Part shown: in pieces, positions 35,924 through 48,900 of the stretch
Layout of the letters: each line of letters opens with the position of its first letter
Position numbering within the stretch: the stretch's first letter is position 1
Assembly: GCA_027919835.1 (NCBI GenBank)
Contig: JANVFP010000050.1
Coordinates: 1-64,000, forward strand
Origin: Lentinula raphanica
Taxonomy: Eukaryota > Basidiomycota > Agaricomycetes > Agaricales > Omphalotaceae
Length of the DNA: 64,000 nucleotides
Direction: 5' to 3'
Position numbers and translations under genes: made by a program
Notes under the pieces: generated by a model
What the model was told of the DNA's origin: nothing
The model's database searches: none
What the model saw: only the letters and a program-made list of their open reading frames with translations

Positions 35924-38900
35924 TAAGAATTTCAGTTGGATGAAATTCTGTAAGTAAAATTGAAAGCAGGTGAGTAATTGAGTAGCTGTAGTTATTATCA
36001 ATTATATTGGCTGGTAAAGTCTTACCTGAAATTTCTCATGAAATATTACTAACCTTGGAAAATTTATACCTCAAGAAGTTCTGAGTATTGTAATATTCTG
36101 AGATAATAATAATTTAATATAGTTTCTGTAGTAAAAGTCTAAGAAATACTAACAAGTCTGAAGATTGACCATAAGCATTGGTTGACTCTGTTATAGTATA
36201 TGTTCATCATGATGCTGTGGCAAGAAATACACTATGACTAAACTAGAAAGTCAGTAAATATTGCTATAGAACATGCTAGCAATCTGAATTAGCCTAGATG
36301 TATACTATTACTCTCACGTTCTACCACTAGTGAGGCAAGACACAGTTATTATTTATTGCAATAAATTCCAGGATAATCATAAATAATGTAGACAAAGATG
36401 ATTTCAATAAAAGTTTTTGAAAATATCTCAGGTAACATGACAAGAATAGTACAAATAAGTACAAGGTTTTTAGATACTCAGGCAAACTCCATAAGTTAAG
36501 ATGAATAAAGGTAACAAATAAAGAAAGGGCACACACCCCAGGTGATCTACTGAATGTGGTAAACAACTGAGGTGTGGCAAGGTGAAAAGTATCAAGTATA
36601 AGTGAACATATGAAAGCATATATGATACCAACAAAAACTGTAAAACACTATAGTCTATGACAGCTAAGGTATGCACTAGCCTGGAACCCAGGGTTCATAG
36701 AATCATTGTGCTCCCCACTTTCAATTTACATAATCTATGCCCCCTATATCCCTTCATGTTGGGACCATGGCTTTCAAAGTCAAAAAGTATCAAAGAATTA
36801 GCCAGAAGCCCTTTCAGAGATCATGAGCTACTTAGTGGCATCAGACAGCTTTGGAAAGGAATTTTAGCTTCAGGATGTACAATAGTTAGGGTGACAACAA
36901 TGATTTTGCAGCAAGAGCAAAGTTTAAAAGTGTGAAACACAATAATTTTATATTCACTCCCATAATATACTCAACTCTGAGCATCTAGGTCAATCTGAGT
37001 ATATGAAAATTGCTGTATATATCACTGACATAGTATGCTACCTAGTTGTTCAGCCATTAGTATTTCTTTCCAGTAGAAATGCATCAGGAAAATCACTTTG
37101 CATTTGGGTCTCTCAAAGACTGCAGAGATACCCCCCAATTTCTAAAGAAAGATATAATACTTTCAAAATCTTTAGGCAGCCTCAAAGAACATCAAAGATT
37201 CCCAAAGATGTTCAAAGCAACTTCAAAGCACCCAAATACTCCAGGCATCCTGAGACTACTATTTATTTCCCTAGAATTTGGGGGTATCTCCTGAAGTCTT
37301 TGAAAGGCTGTAAAGATAGAGTGAGTTTCCTGATGTGTTATAAAAATTGATATTTTTGGATCATCTCACTAAGATTTTATAGTAACATGCCAGGAATGGT
37401 AGAAGCTAACCTTCTTCTTTGGCATCTTGACAACAATGGTAAAAATGACATAGATATGTTAAGATGGTTATGAAGTATTTCTATGTAAATCTTTAAGACA
37501 GTCCATGATATTTTGCATCCTGCATGAATGAATAGATGTTCACAGAGTGTGGAAGTTCAAGATCCCAAATGTCAAACAACATTTGAACAAGTGCCTCAAA
37601 ATAGGCAAGAATAATGCAAAATGGGTTTATTTATGCTAGGAATCAAACCATGTACTCAATTTTTGAAACAGATAAGTAGTTCAAATGTTATTAAAGTAGG
37701 GAATGATTCCAAAGAACTATACACAGTCAGGACTACAAAGCAGATATAATCCAGTTTGATGAATGAGAGTGCCAAAGCAATTTGAGTCTGGTTTATTTCT
37801 GATAAGGGATGGGACCAGATTCAACCTATATGCCTTTTTCCAGACTGAAATGGATCAAAAGCAGATTGTAAAATTCACAATCTATGTGGCCTTGAAATCA
37901 GACTTTCCATGTTCCTCCTTGGCCTTCCCAGTGCCTTCTGATTAACTATTACGATCACTCAACTCACATAAATATCTGAGAAACTGGAGTATATTGACAC
38001 TGTGATAGTAGGGACTATGCAGAGGGTTTACATTGTAGACAAAAAAACATGCACAAGAAGCAAGAAAATAGCTGGACAGAATCAGAAGTTGTTGCCAGAA
38101 GAGATGTCAGATAAATTGGCACCAACTGGATGGTTAGTAACTGATGAGATACAGAACACTACAAAGACATACATTTGAAACCATTTCCATGACCAACCAA
38201 CCAACTGATAATCTTAGGCAGTGTGATTGCCCAATGCCTATTGCTGTGGGCACCCAAATATCTGGTCCAATGATTCTTGAAACAAGTCTTGACTCTTGAA
38301 TGGCTTGATTTTTGTGTCTCGAGCTTGAAATGTTTAACAGACAACTTCTTGGCAGAAGATAAACTTGATTCAACTTGAGTTCTTGAAAGTTCAAAGTTGT
38401 TTGTAATAAGTTTTCACATAGGCCAATATGTGATCAAGCAACTATGTTCAAAAGTTTAATAATTCAGAGTCTCAGTCAAATATCTACTGTACAATTACAA
38501 CCATAAGTTTATGTTATGCATAACGCAATTCCATGAACTAGGCCATTTTGAATAACATAATATGTGATGGAGCAATGAACTTACCATATATGGTGGTTTT
38601 TTGGAAGCCAGCTTTGTTGGCCTACCATTTATGGTAGTATGAACTTCAGTTTTACCAAGTTCATAGGGTAATGTGTGACACCCCATGAACTTATGGTCAT
38701 ATTCATACCATATATTTGGTCATTTCAAATAGCTATATCAATTAATTTGACTGAATTGCACTTACCAAAAGCAGAGCAAGCTTAATGCTCACATAAAATA
38801 TGAGAAATAATTCACATAATCAGTCAGAAAAGAAGCAAGAATAATTTCATATTCATGGACAATATAACAATTCATTTTTTACAGTATGTAGATACAAACA

Positions 38901-39329
38901 GTTTGTTATATTGAATGAAAGAATTATAAAGTTAGCCTTCTTTTTTGAGTGAAATTGAATTGATTCTTTTTTTGCTTAATATGAAGAAGAATACAACCAT
39001 AAGTGCAGATGACATATAAAACTACTCAACAAAGCATGTAACACCTGGTGGGCATATGATTATATTGATACAAAAGTAAAAGATAGAACAATGTGGCATA
39101 AGGGTATCCTAGACCTGAAATGATTCACTACAATCTCATCATTGTTGAAACATATTTGAGAAGAGATCAAAACAGTTATTGTTGGAATGGATACTGTTGC
39201 AAGTCAGTAAATGAAAATTTTCATTATACAAAGAGGTGATCAAACAGTAGTCATAGAGATTTTAGCATTGAGATTTGCACAACTGAAAATGCCATGAGTC
39301 AGCATAAGTAGTAATTGTAGTTGAGCATT
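35924..39329. other. AT-rich region without a gene, holding one MITE
   Basis: Apart from the MITE at 37082-37335, I see no supportable feature in this spacer between the convergent NLR genes D (+) and C (-). Open frames are short and without motif. Confidence 0.55.
37082..37335. mobile_element. CATCAGG MITE, copy 2
   Basis: 254 bp, with CATCAGGAAAA at one end, TTTCCTGATG at the other, and inner blocks GATACCCCCCAATT and AATTTGGGGGTATC facing each other. The two bases flanking each side are TG. No coding capacity. Confidence 0.85.
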
Positions 39330-42300
39330 TCAGTTGTCAATGTCTGCACCAGATTCTAGAAGAAGGTCAATAATATCTTCATTATCCTTGGATATTGCTG
39401 CTTGAAGTGCTGTTTTATAAGGCCCACCCTCTGCATTAATATCTACCCCATTTTTAAGAAGTAGCACAATGATATCTTTATGGCCTCCAACTACAGCTGC
39501 CTGAAGTGCATTTCCATATTCTCCAGCTTGAGCATTGATATTTGAGCCATATTTCAACAGCAGTTGAATAATCTCCTTGTTGCCCAAAAATGCTGCAGCT
39601 TGAAGTGCTGTTCCAAAATATCCTCCCTGAGCATTTACATTGACATTATATTTGAGGAGTATTTCAATGATATGTGTGTGATTGCTCACTACTGCTGCCT
39701 GAAGGGCAGTCCCATATTTTCCTGCCTCAGCATTAACATTTGCACCACATTTCAAAAGTAACTCAAATGTATCTTTGTCACCATACAATGCTGCTGCTTG
39801 AAGAGGTGTTCCATAGTAACCTCCCTGGATATTAACATCTGCATTATGTTCCATAAGAAGCTTAATAATATCCTTATGACCTTCAATCACTGCAGCCTGT
39901 AGAGTTGTTCCATAGTACCCTCCCTGAGTATTAATCTCTGAATTATATTGCAGCAGCAACAATTCAACAATCCCTTTGTAACCCCCAAATGCTGCTGCTT
40001 GAAGTGCATTTCCATAGTGTCCTCCTTGAATATTTGCATCTGCACCATGTTCTAAAAGCATTTCAACAATTTCTCTATGACCTCCAGTTGCAGCAGCTTG
40101 AACTGCTGTTCCATAATATCCTCCCATAATGTTTACATCTGAATTGCCATTATGCCTCAAAAGTATCCGAACAATATCCTTGTAGCCTCTGAATGCAGCT
40201 ACTGAAATTGCTGGTCCAAGAGGGTTGCTCACAATATTGATATCTATAGAGTACTGTAAGAAAGATATTTCTACTATATGATTCATATAACATACCTGAT
40301 GAGATATCATTGAATTTTGGAAATCCTGGTATTCTCCCAGTCAATAGTTTTTGAGTAACTTCTTTGCACCCAAATAATGCAACAACATGCAGAGGAGTAC
40401 AGTCTTCAAATATTGTACCCTTGATTGGCCATTTATTGCCAGTGTTATAGAACTTTGTTTGCCAGCCAATAAAGTTTTTAGAATCTCCTTGCAAGAAAGT
40501 TTGAGTGGGAATTGTAATCTCATCTTGATATGGACTTTCTGTGCCTTCATTATACTGATAATGTTCTGCCCAGTATTGGACTGCATACTGGTCAAATGTT
40601 ATTATATTGTTTCCACCAGTAAAATGAACATAAGGTCTTATATCACTATATTGGTCCTGATTCAAAATGTATGTGAGGCACATGTGAGCTATCACACTAT
40701 GTGATAGTTGTGCATTGAAATTGAATATTTCTCTCACTTGACCATTGTTGTTGCTTTCAAGTAAAAACTCCTTCACAGATCCATGTGCAAACTGTACAAT
40801 GTTATCTGTATTGACAGTGATCAAGGTTTCATCAATAAATTCATTGAGTTCACCTGCTATTCCAGCATCAAAGTCAATTTCTGATGTTTCCATGTCAATT
40901 GAAAGAATAGTTGCAACCTCTCTTATATGCAAAGGCTCCAATGCATATAACAGCCACATGAGAAGATAATGCATGTCTTCAGCATGATCATCTGTTTTGC
41001 ATTTTTGCAAAGTTTTGGCATATGTTTCTTGTAAATTCATGGGTAGTTGAGATAGTGCCTTATCTATCATCCTTGGACTAGCACATGTTTTTATCAATGC
41101 CAATTGACATTCAATATAACGAAAACTATGCATTGTAAAAGTTCAGTATTGAGATCACACAAGATATCTCATGAAACTCACCCTCTGTTTGCTGTTTTCA
41201 GCAATGTAGCTTTTACCTCAGCTCTAAAGTCCAAGCTTTGGACTCTTTTCAGCATAAAATCATCCACAACAGTAGCAATATCTGCATCAAGCATATGATT
41301 GTTATTGAGAGAAATCTTGAAACATTTCAAGTTTTCAGGTGGATAATTGCGGTGTGAAATTATGATCCTGACCATATCAAAGGTGGCTAACTTGGCAAGA
41401 AAGCTCAAAGCCAGAGAGATATCTTTACATTCATTCAGAGCATCAATTATTATATATAAGTGATGACTTTTCTGAACTATTTTCTTGGTAATTTGTATCA
41501 AAGTATTAACCACTTGATAATGAGTGGATTTACATTGGAAATCTTCCTGGTTTGAGGTTTCATATAGGCTTTTCAAGGCAGGATGAACTTTATGGTCTTG
41601 AATCCCCAATTGCAGGAGAAGACTCATCAGTAACCCATGAAAACTGGTTTTTATACCAGTATTGTCACACATATCAAAGTAGTGATAAACTGTACAACTT
41701 GGATTGTTTGACAATTTGAGGTTGTGGATGATACTTGTACTTTCAGGCACAGCAGTCAGTTCACATTCTCTTCAGTAAAGGAAAGGACTGAACTTACATT
41801 AGGATAGTTTTGCCTGATCCAGCTACATGACCAGAAGAATTAATAATTCCAATGGTGTAATGTAATTAAGATTTACCTTGGCCATGAACCCACAAAATCT
41901 TTCCTTCTTTCTTCCACTTGAAGTAAGCAGGAGACTTCAAAATCCATAGAGCTGTTCCAGCTACTCTTTTGGTCAGAGCTGTGGAATAGTTCATGACACA
42001 TCTGGGAGCAGTAAGCCAATCTTGAATTTTTTTCTCCTCATCACTCAAACCAGCTAAATTCAGTAATGTCAATATCCCTCTGATAGCTGTAATATCTCAC
42101 TTACAGTTGTCTGCTGTATCAAAATCTTCTTCACCTATATTCATGTTTTGTATATTTTCAAAAACACTGGTTCTTCTTTTTCAAGTCAACTGAGCCTCTG
42201 CATAATTGTGCACTTCATTAGTCTCACCTTCCTCTGTCCTGCTTGTTAAGGCTGGATATGATATATATATATATCAGTAGCACATGATATGATAGTAATG

Positions 42301-42336
42301 GTTTCTTTACCTTTGTTTCTCTGTTTGGGCACTTAT
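39330..42336 (-). CDS. NACHT-ankyrin NLR gene C, open frame but start codon lost
   Basis: Exons on the minus strand: 42336-42311, 42251-42228, 42166-42105, 42053-41877, 41822-41798, 41739-41182, 41125-40296 and 40243-39330. Phases agree throughout, 872 codons including TGA, with no internal stop. At the position of gene B's ATG (26-nt first exon in both) this gene has ATA (42336-42334), and no other ATG lies in frame in exon 1. The first in-frame ATG is in exon 3 (QNMNIGEEDFDTADN), which would still leave the NACHT intact. Domains: pre-NACHT WLTAPRCVMNY, P-loop AGSGKT, Walker B DALNEC, sensor SHRN, winged-helix-like LLMWLLYALEPLHI, then nine ankyrin repeats. The gene is convergent with D. Whether it is translated depends on internal initiation or on an unseen upstream exon. 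Confidence 0.8.
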
Positions 42337-42989
42337 TGAGACAAGTGTGGCAAATGATTGATGGGAAAAGCTGAAGCACAATAGAGCAAGGGCATATATA
42401 TATGTTTCCTGAAATCAGCTGAATCATGCAGCATGGCAATATTTCCCCACACATACTGGCTTGTGAAAATGGAGCTCTTTCAGTCTGCATGCCAGCCGAT
42501 TGAATTTCATTGTAGCAGTGCTCAACTGTCTCGAAGACTAGAAGACTCATGAATACACTCTGAGGAACATCTTCCCTCAATTATGGGTAGACAAAACCTG
42601 CAGCCAGATACATATTGTAAAAATATATTAGACCGCAATTGTATGATGCTTCAGCTGATGAGACGCAGATGATGTGCATCTCTGGGTGCTATGACTTGGA
42701 TAATGCAGCCAGTATTTAGGATATTCAATGTTTGAGGTACTGTATGTATTGTCCGCTTCAAATGAGAGAAAGGCCATGTCGGATTGGATCCTGCAACAGC
42801 AGAGTTACTTGGTTGGATGATGGGTGAAGAGGGATAGGTTAGCTCGCATGCAATGAATAGCGGAAATTCTCTTATCCACGGCCATCTTTCTTCTTAGGCA
42901 TGGTAACACATTGGAAAGGAGTGTGTAGTGAATTTGTGGGCTGTAGCACATCATTCTGTGGGCCTTGCGTTGACAGGCTATGCAAAGAG
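42337..42989. other. Upstream region of NLR gene C
   Basis: Holds the presumed promoter of gene C and the edge of the AT-rich compartment. No other gene seen. Confidence 0.4.
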
Positions 42990-43745
42990 AATGGCCACCA
43001 TGCCCAAAGACATTGGAGGCACAGAAATTCCATCAGGATCCTTGACCACGCCTTCAACTTGACATATGGTATGCCTCCAATAATCTGCTCGAACGAGGAT
43101 GCGAAAGCAACAGGGTCAATTAGTTGAGCGTGTGAGCTTGGGGAGTTCAACAGTATACTCAAATTGAGTCCCTGTCTTCTTTTGCGGAGTAGATTTGTGT
43201 CGAGGCTCCCTCGATAGCGCTGGTGAAATGATAAGCCACAAGAGAGAACATATATCACCGCCGGTAAAGGGTCGCTGGACCCACCTTTAGTCAGATGTGT
43301 TTTGAGATTTGAGAAATGAAGATCTCATTCTCATCCCTTGGAATCCATTTCTACAGCCCATTCCCTTAGTGGCGCAACCGTTGGACGAAACGTCTTGGGT
43401 ATCTGTTTCTCTATTTCCTACTTGCAAAGTGAACAGCCACCATGCCTGAAGACACATGTTATGTTTACACAGTGATTCCATCAGGATCCTTGACCGCACC
43501 TTCAAACATATGGTAGGCCTCCGATAAGCCGCTCAAACTAGAAGAGTTTGAAAGCAATAGAATTGATTAGTTGAACGCGTGAGCACAGGTAGTTCAACAG
43601 CATACCCAAATTGAGTCCTTGGCTTCTTTCGCGGAATAGATTTGGGTCGAGGCTCCCTTGATAGCGCTGGTGAATTCATACGCCACAAGAGAGAAAATAT
43701 ATCACCGCCGGTGAAGAATCGTTGGACCCACCTTTAGTCAGATGT
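42990..43745. repeat. Tandem duplication, period about 447 bp
   Basis: Segment 43020-43300 recurs at 43475-43745. Shared landmarks include CATCAGGATCCTTGACC, GATAGCGCTGGTGAA, ATATCACCGCCGGT and CCCACCTTTAGTCAGATGTG. On the minus strand both read pieces such as VKDPDGI with frame breaks, so a decayed gene may have been duplicated. Function unknown. Confidence 0.7.
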
Positions 43746-44200
43746 GTTGAAGGTCTCATCTCTTGAAATCTGTTTCTACAGCCGCAACCATTCATTGGAC
43801 AAAACCTGTCCAGTAGCTCAAGTATTGGTATTGACCCTCCACCAGAGCCTTTTATTCAACACGTCCTGGTTCTGTTGATGAGTTCACATCCTCCCCGACG
43901 TCCCGTTCTCAACGAAGGCCTGCCAGATTCTCCTCCGGGTATCGATGAACGTCATAGCCTGGTAGTCATTGGGATTTCAGCAGCTTCGGAATTGCATTGA
44001 GGATGGTTCATGAGATGCTGATCACTTGGGAAAAAATGACGCAGAGGAGTGGTGGCACAGGATTAGAGGAAAGGGTGGCGTTATTGAAGCTCATTCAAGA
44101 ATCGATCGTCGGAACATGTTAGTAAAGGTCCAGGATGTAGTGACCAACTGGTTGTGAAACGACGCATGCTCAAGAGATTGCCTAGATGACTTTGAACAGA
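43746..44200. other. Spacer before the long-TIR element
   Basis: No gene recognised. The last seven bases (44194-44200, GAACAGA) look like the left target-site duplication of the element that follows. Confidence 0.4.
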
Positions 44201-44205
44201 CAGCT

Positions 44206-44514
44206 GATACTGTAAAGCTTTTGTAAAAAGACCTGATGAGTTATCCAGGGGCTTTTGAAAATAGTTGTGACGACACAGAGGGGGCTCCGGAAATGGCTCC
44301 GGGGGGTGGGCATGCCTGTCACCACCTGTCACATCTGACCTATATTTACTGTTTTGGGTAATTAATAATTATCCAGATATTAAATAAGCGGTACATTTGT
44401 AAAAAATCCTGATAAACTATAAAAATTCCAAAAAACCCAAAAAAACCTAATTAGGTCAAATCGGGGTATGTAAACAAAATAGCCTTATATGGTAAAAAAT
44501 GCTGTAGGATCTAT
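44206..44514 (+). repeat. Left terminal inverted repeat
   Basis: 309 bp matching the reverse complement of 45616-45924 with very few differences seen by eye (for example TGTAAAGC against TGTGAAGC, and CCAGGGGC against CCAGGAGC). Confidence 0.9.
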
Positions 44515-45615
44515 TGGACATATGTATTGACATTTACATAAAACACTATTATATTACAAAAGATCACAATATAGCCAGCCCCACAGGCTGTAATCTTGAG
44601 TTCTCCAAATTGTATCAAGTGTAGTATGATATAAACAACATCCTTACACAGTATAAACCCCACACAAAAATTATTGAGTGTGCTATTGAAGAATTTCGAC
44701 TCAAAAATACCAAATAAGCGCCCATAAGCGCCCAAAACTCGTTGTTATAAGTGTGTTGTAGTATAACAATGAGTGTGTTATGTATATCAAGTAACATTAT
44801 TCCGACTTTTTGACTGTTAAGTGTGTTAAGTATAGTGACTGATAACACTGTTTTGAGTATTTTCATTGCCAACTGTGTTAAGTATGATACATATAAGTAC
44901 TGTTCCGAGTTTTAGTGTGTTAAATGTGATGAGTACTAAGTATACTGAACATATTGAGTGATATAAATTGTTCTGAGTTTTTAAGGGTACTAGGTGTGCT
45001 AAAAATACCATGTACATTACATTTACTCAATGTTGTCAGTTTGGTAGGATTCTTGAGTGATATAAGTGATTGAGGGTACTAGGGATGCTATAAATAGTAT
45101 ATACATAATATATACTAACTATATAGTAAATTTGATAAGATTTGGAATGATGTTGTTTTTCAATTGTGTCGTGTAAATTTTTTTATTTTGCATTTTGAGG
45201 GCCAATGAGGCACCCCTAAATTTTTTGAGTATTTTTTATGATTTTTTCAGATTTTTTGCTACCAGATGAGATTAAGTTCTATTTTTAGCCCAATGAGGGT
45301 ACTAGGATGCTAAATATAGCATATACATTATATATACTGACTATATAGTGGATTTGGTATGATTTGGAGTAACAAAAATTTTTACACTTGTTGCGTATTT
45401 TTTTTTATTTTGCATTTTCAGGGCCAACAAGGCACCCCTGAATTTTTTGACTATTTTTAGGATTTTTTTTCAGATTTTTTGCTACAAGATGACATCATCA
45501 TCAAAAATTTCCTTTTTTGGTAATTTTCGGATGCCTGGATCTGCAATAGGCTATATACCATCCCTACATATTTTTAGCATTTTTAGTGATTTTTTTGGCT
45601 ATTTTTAGCACCTAG

Positions 45616-45924
45616 ATAGATCCTACAGCATTTTTTACCATATAAGGCTATTTTGTTTACATACCCCGATTTGACCTAATTAGGTTTTTTTGGGTTTTTT
45701 GGAATTTTTATAGTTTATCAGGATTTTTTACAAATGTACCGCTTATTTAATATCTGGATAATTATTAATTACCCAAAACAGTAAATATAGGTCAGATGTG
45801 ACAGGTGGTGACAGGCATGCCCACCCCCCGGAGCCATTTCCGGAGCCCCCTCTGTGTCGTCACAACTATTTTCAAAAGCTCCTGGATAACTCATCAGGTC
45901 TTTTTACAAAAGCTTCACAGTATC
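45616..45924 (-). repeat. Right terminal inverted repeat
   Basis: Mirror of 44206-44514. The inner edge reads ATAGATCCTACAGC and the outer edge CACAGTATC. Confidence 0.9.
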
Positions 45925-45936
45925 CTGTGGAACAGA

Positions 45937-48900
45937 GTGGAGATCGTTGAAGTTCACGGATTAACGTGGTCAAGAATGGGACAGTGAGCAGCTTCCGGCT
46001 CTAGTCCGAGTCGTTGATCTGTTGCGTCAAAGAATTGAGCAAGAGGAGCTCGGATGCAGCGACGATCTCTCAAACAAAGAGAGGACCTAGGGATCGATTC
46101 GCTCCACCACATGTAGAGACGTACCGTTGAGAATCATGAATCCATCCTTTCGTCATGTGCTGAGAGAGCAAGTACACCTAGAGAGGATGCACATATGAGC
46201 ATCGGCGGAAATTCGCACTAACCTCAAGGTTGCTCGAGGCAGAATAAGCAGAAGTGTCTCCATCTTTGAGTAACGGGTTAGGAGCGAGGTTCGTTCTTAC
46301 TACTGAACAATTTGAGCATTCAGGACATTCAGATTTTCTGTCTCCTTGCCTTCTCGTTGATGGTGAGAATCAATGTTCCACACACTTGTGCTTGCATGTT
46401 CTTCTACGATGCTTTTCAAAACTGTTGAAACTTGGTCACTCAGACCTGCTGGACAATATTCAAATTGCCAAGACGTTGGACTGTGAGATTGATTAGTACG
46501 TCAGACTTCCAGGCTGCAGCTGAATCAACGGTTCACAACACACCTGGGACTTTAACGACGTTGGGCAGTGGGCTAAACCTCAGAGCGGATCTTCGTTCAG
46601 GAACGTCTGCAAGCGGTTTCAAAAACGCTAGATATACAGAAGCCGGGGCGGGCATCCTTCTCGATTACTGGGTTTGCGAAATAGTGGTCATTCGGAAGAG
46701 GCCGATGACCGCTGGGATGAATAGGACTACCGTGGAGCAAGGAAAGCGAGTTCAGCTTCAACCTCCAGGTTTCTGGGTGTACGACAACCTTTTCTTCCTC
46801 ACATGCACCATCTTGTCCATTATCATCCCTTCCATTCTCTCTTCCTCCTCCCAATCACTACCGTCTCATTGCTGAACGCGTTGTCAACACTAAACGACTT
46901 TCCGAGATGAGGAAGGGAGATGCCATCACCTTTCCTCGTCTCATCGCAATCCGCATAACCACCCTTCGCCCACGACATATCATTCACGCAAGGCTTGCAC
47001 CCTAATTTTGTTCGGAACAAGTCCTAGAGGGGGGAGAGCCTATGGAGACCAAGATCCTCAGAATACAGCTCAGCCGTAGTGGTGGATACATCGGAAGGCA
47101 GGGCAACGCCGAGGATGGTCAACTGCCTGCTAGGTTCGTGATGCGCGTATCAGTGTTGACTTCATCGCCTTCGAGTCTTCTTCATCGCGTATTCTTCTTC
47201 TAATCATCGTTCCTCACCACCTAAAATCTCAGCTTTTCCAGATTCCTCTCGAGCTTCCCTAGGTTACTGAGCCTGAAGATGCCCCGTCTTCAAACACCCG
47301 GCGGGTCTGGTGATTCTTCAGAGTGGGCAGTGAGAAGAGGAAGACATGGATGAGAAGAGGAAAACGGGATATCGTATTTGCCATTCGATGGACACCTCGT
47401 TTGATCGTCGTCATTAAGCTCAAGCTCAAGCGTTGTGTCCGTTCGCTCTGCTCCGTTTTCCTCGTGAATGAATCAAGAGAGGTCTGAATGGGTTCCGCGG
47501 GGTGGACGTCTGGACGTATCCCCATTCGGTGTCGGTGCGGAATGGTTGAGGGAGTTCGAGGGAAGGATTCAAGGAAGGAGCAAGGATCGAGGATTGACAA
47601 ATATTGGGGCTGAACATTGAATGTTGAACGTTGGAAAGAGAAGGGTGAGAATGATGTAGAGCGTGATAGGTTTTCTTCAGTGAGCGTTCCTGTTCTTCTT
47701 CGTCCTCTCCTATGTACACGTACACCCCTCCTCCTCCTCCTTCTCTTCCTTATTCCTGCCACCCTAGGGATCATACGAATCTGGGTTATTTGCTCGATTG
47801 GAGGCACACAACCCAACCCTCGTTCGATACCCCATTTCCCTTCTCCTCCTTCCCCTTCTCATTTTTTCAGATCGTCGTTGGAAGAACTATCAAATGTGAT
47901 GTTGATCCTTCCATGAATTATCATCGGCAGCCGATTCCTGTGAGCTCGTCGTTCATCGTCGGACCACGTCGAGCTTTCATACTGAAAGCGAGGGCTGAGT
48001 CGTGTGTTTCGTTCCAGAGAGAGGAGACTGTGGCCAGGTAGACCAACGACGTCTATCGTTGAAGCACGACCAATTAGTACCCTGCGATGAGTGTCATGAA
48101 GACGTTTGAAATATACTTGGGACTATCATACCTCGTTGATCGTCGTCGTCTTTAAGCTCCAGCTCAAGTGTTATGCAATGTGTAGGAGATGCGGTGACCA
48201 AGATTCGATCTACTACGTTTTGTGTGTGAGTGGATCCAAAGAGGTCTAGAATAAATTCCGCGGGGTAGACGTATGAACATTAACATTCGGTGTCGGTACA
48301 GAATGGGTGGGTTGGTTCGAGGGAGGGATTCAAGGAAGGAGCGAGGAAGCACAACAAGGCACCCTGAGATGAATGACATGAGGGAACTCGTTTGAAGAAA
48401 CTTGTGAGTACCATACCTCGAATACAGGCCACACGTTCCCTCTCCTCAGTTTCGTCAGTCATCTTTTTGACGACCTTTGTTCATCTCTTATCCAATTCCA
48501 ACCCGTCCTCATCTCAGTTTTGCTCTCCTCGTCGTCATCTGCCACATAAAACTCATTCTTCTTCCAGCCCTCCCTCCGTACCTGTAGCCTGCGAGTGCTT
48601 TTCCAATGTCGAGAGTTTCCTATTTCATGCGACACATTGAGTGTTTGCATGAATCTAGTAGTCTATACAAGCCATGTGCATGATGTATCAATTGCAAGGG
48701 GTCGAACAGTCGAAACATTGAACGTACGTCCAGTACGTCTCAACAATCCAACGGCTCCACGTCCAGACGTTTTGAATTCGTACAACCAGTCCGTTCCGTC
48801 AGAACAAACCCGCTGGTTCATAGTGTGAGTGTAACGGAGGTCTTTCCAATGGCGTCGAAGGAAAAGGAAAGGGTGCGTGAAGACCGTCTGAGGATAGTCG

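Larger units (their letters stand above)
44201..45929. mobile_element. Non-autonomous hAT-like element with 310-bp TIRs
   Basis: About 1729 bp bounded by near-identical terminal inverted repeats. The outermost bases are CAGCTGATAC on the left and the complement of CACAGGATAC on the right. GAACAGA (44194-44200) is repeated at 45930-45936, a 7-bp candidate target duplication. CA-starting ends and a 7-8 bp duplication recall hAT elements, but assignment is tentative because the outer five bases match poorly. The interior is very AT-rich, with a direct duplication (period about 223 bp; blocks starting near 45072 and 45295) and no open frame with a transposase motif. The very high TIR identity suggests recent activity or gene conversion. 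Confidence 0.8.

Noticed and set aside
44514..45617. Transposase gene inside the long-TIR element
   Set aside because: Frames are short and AT-rich (isoleucine/tyrosine-rich) with no catalytic motif; the element appears non-autonomous.
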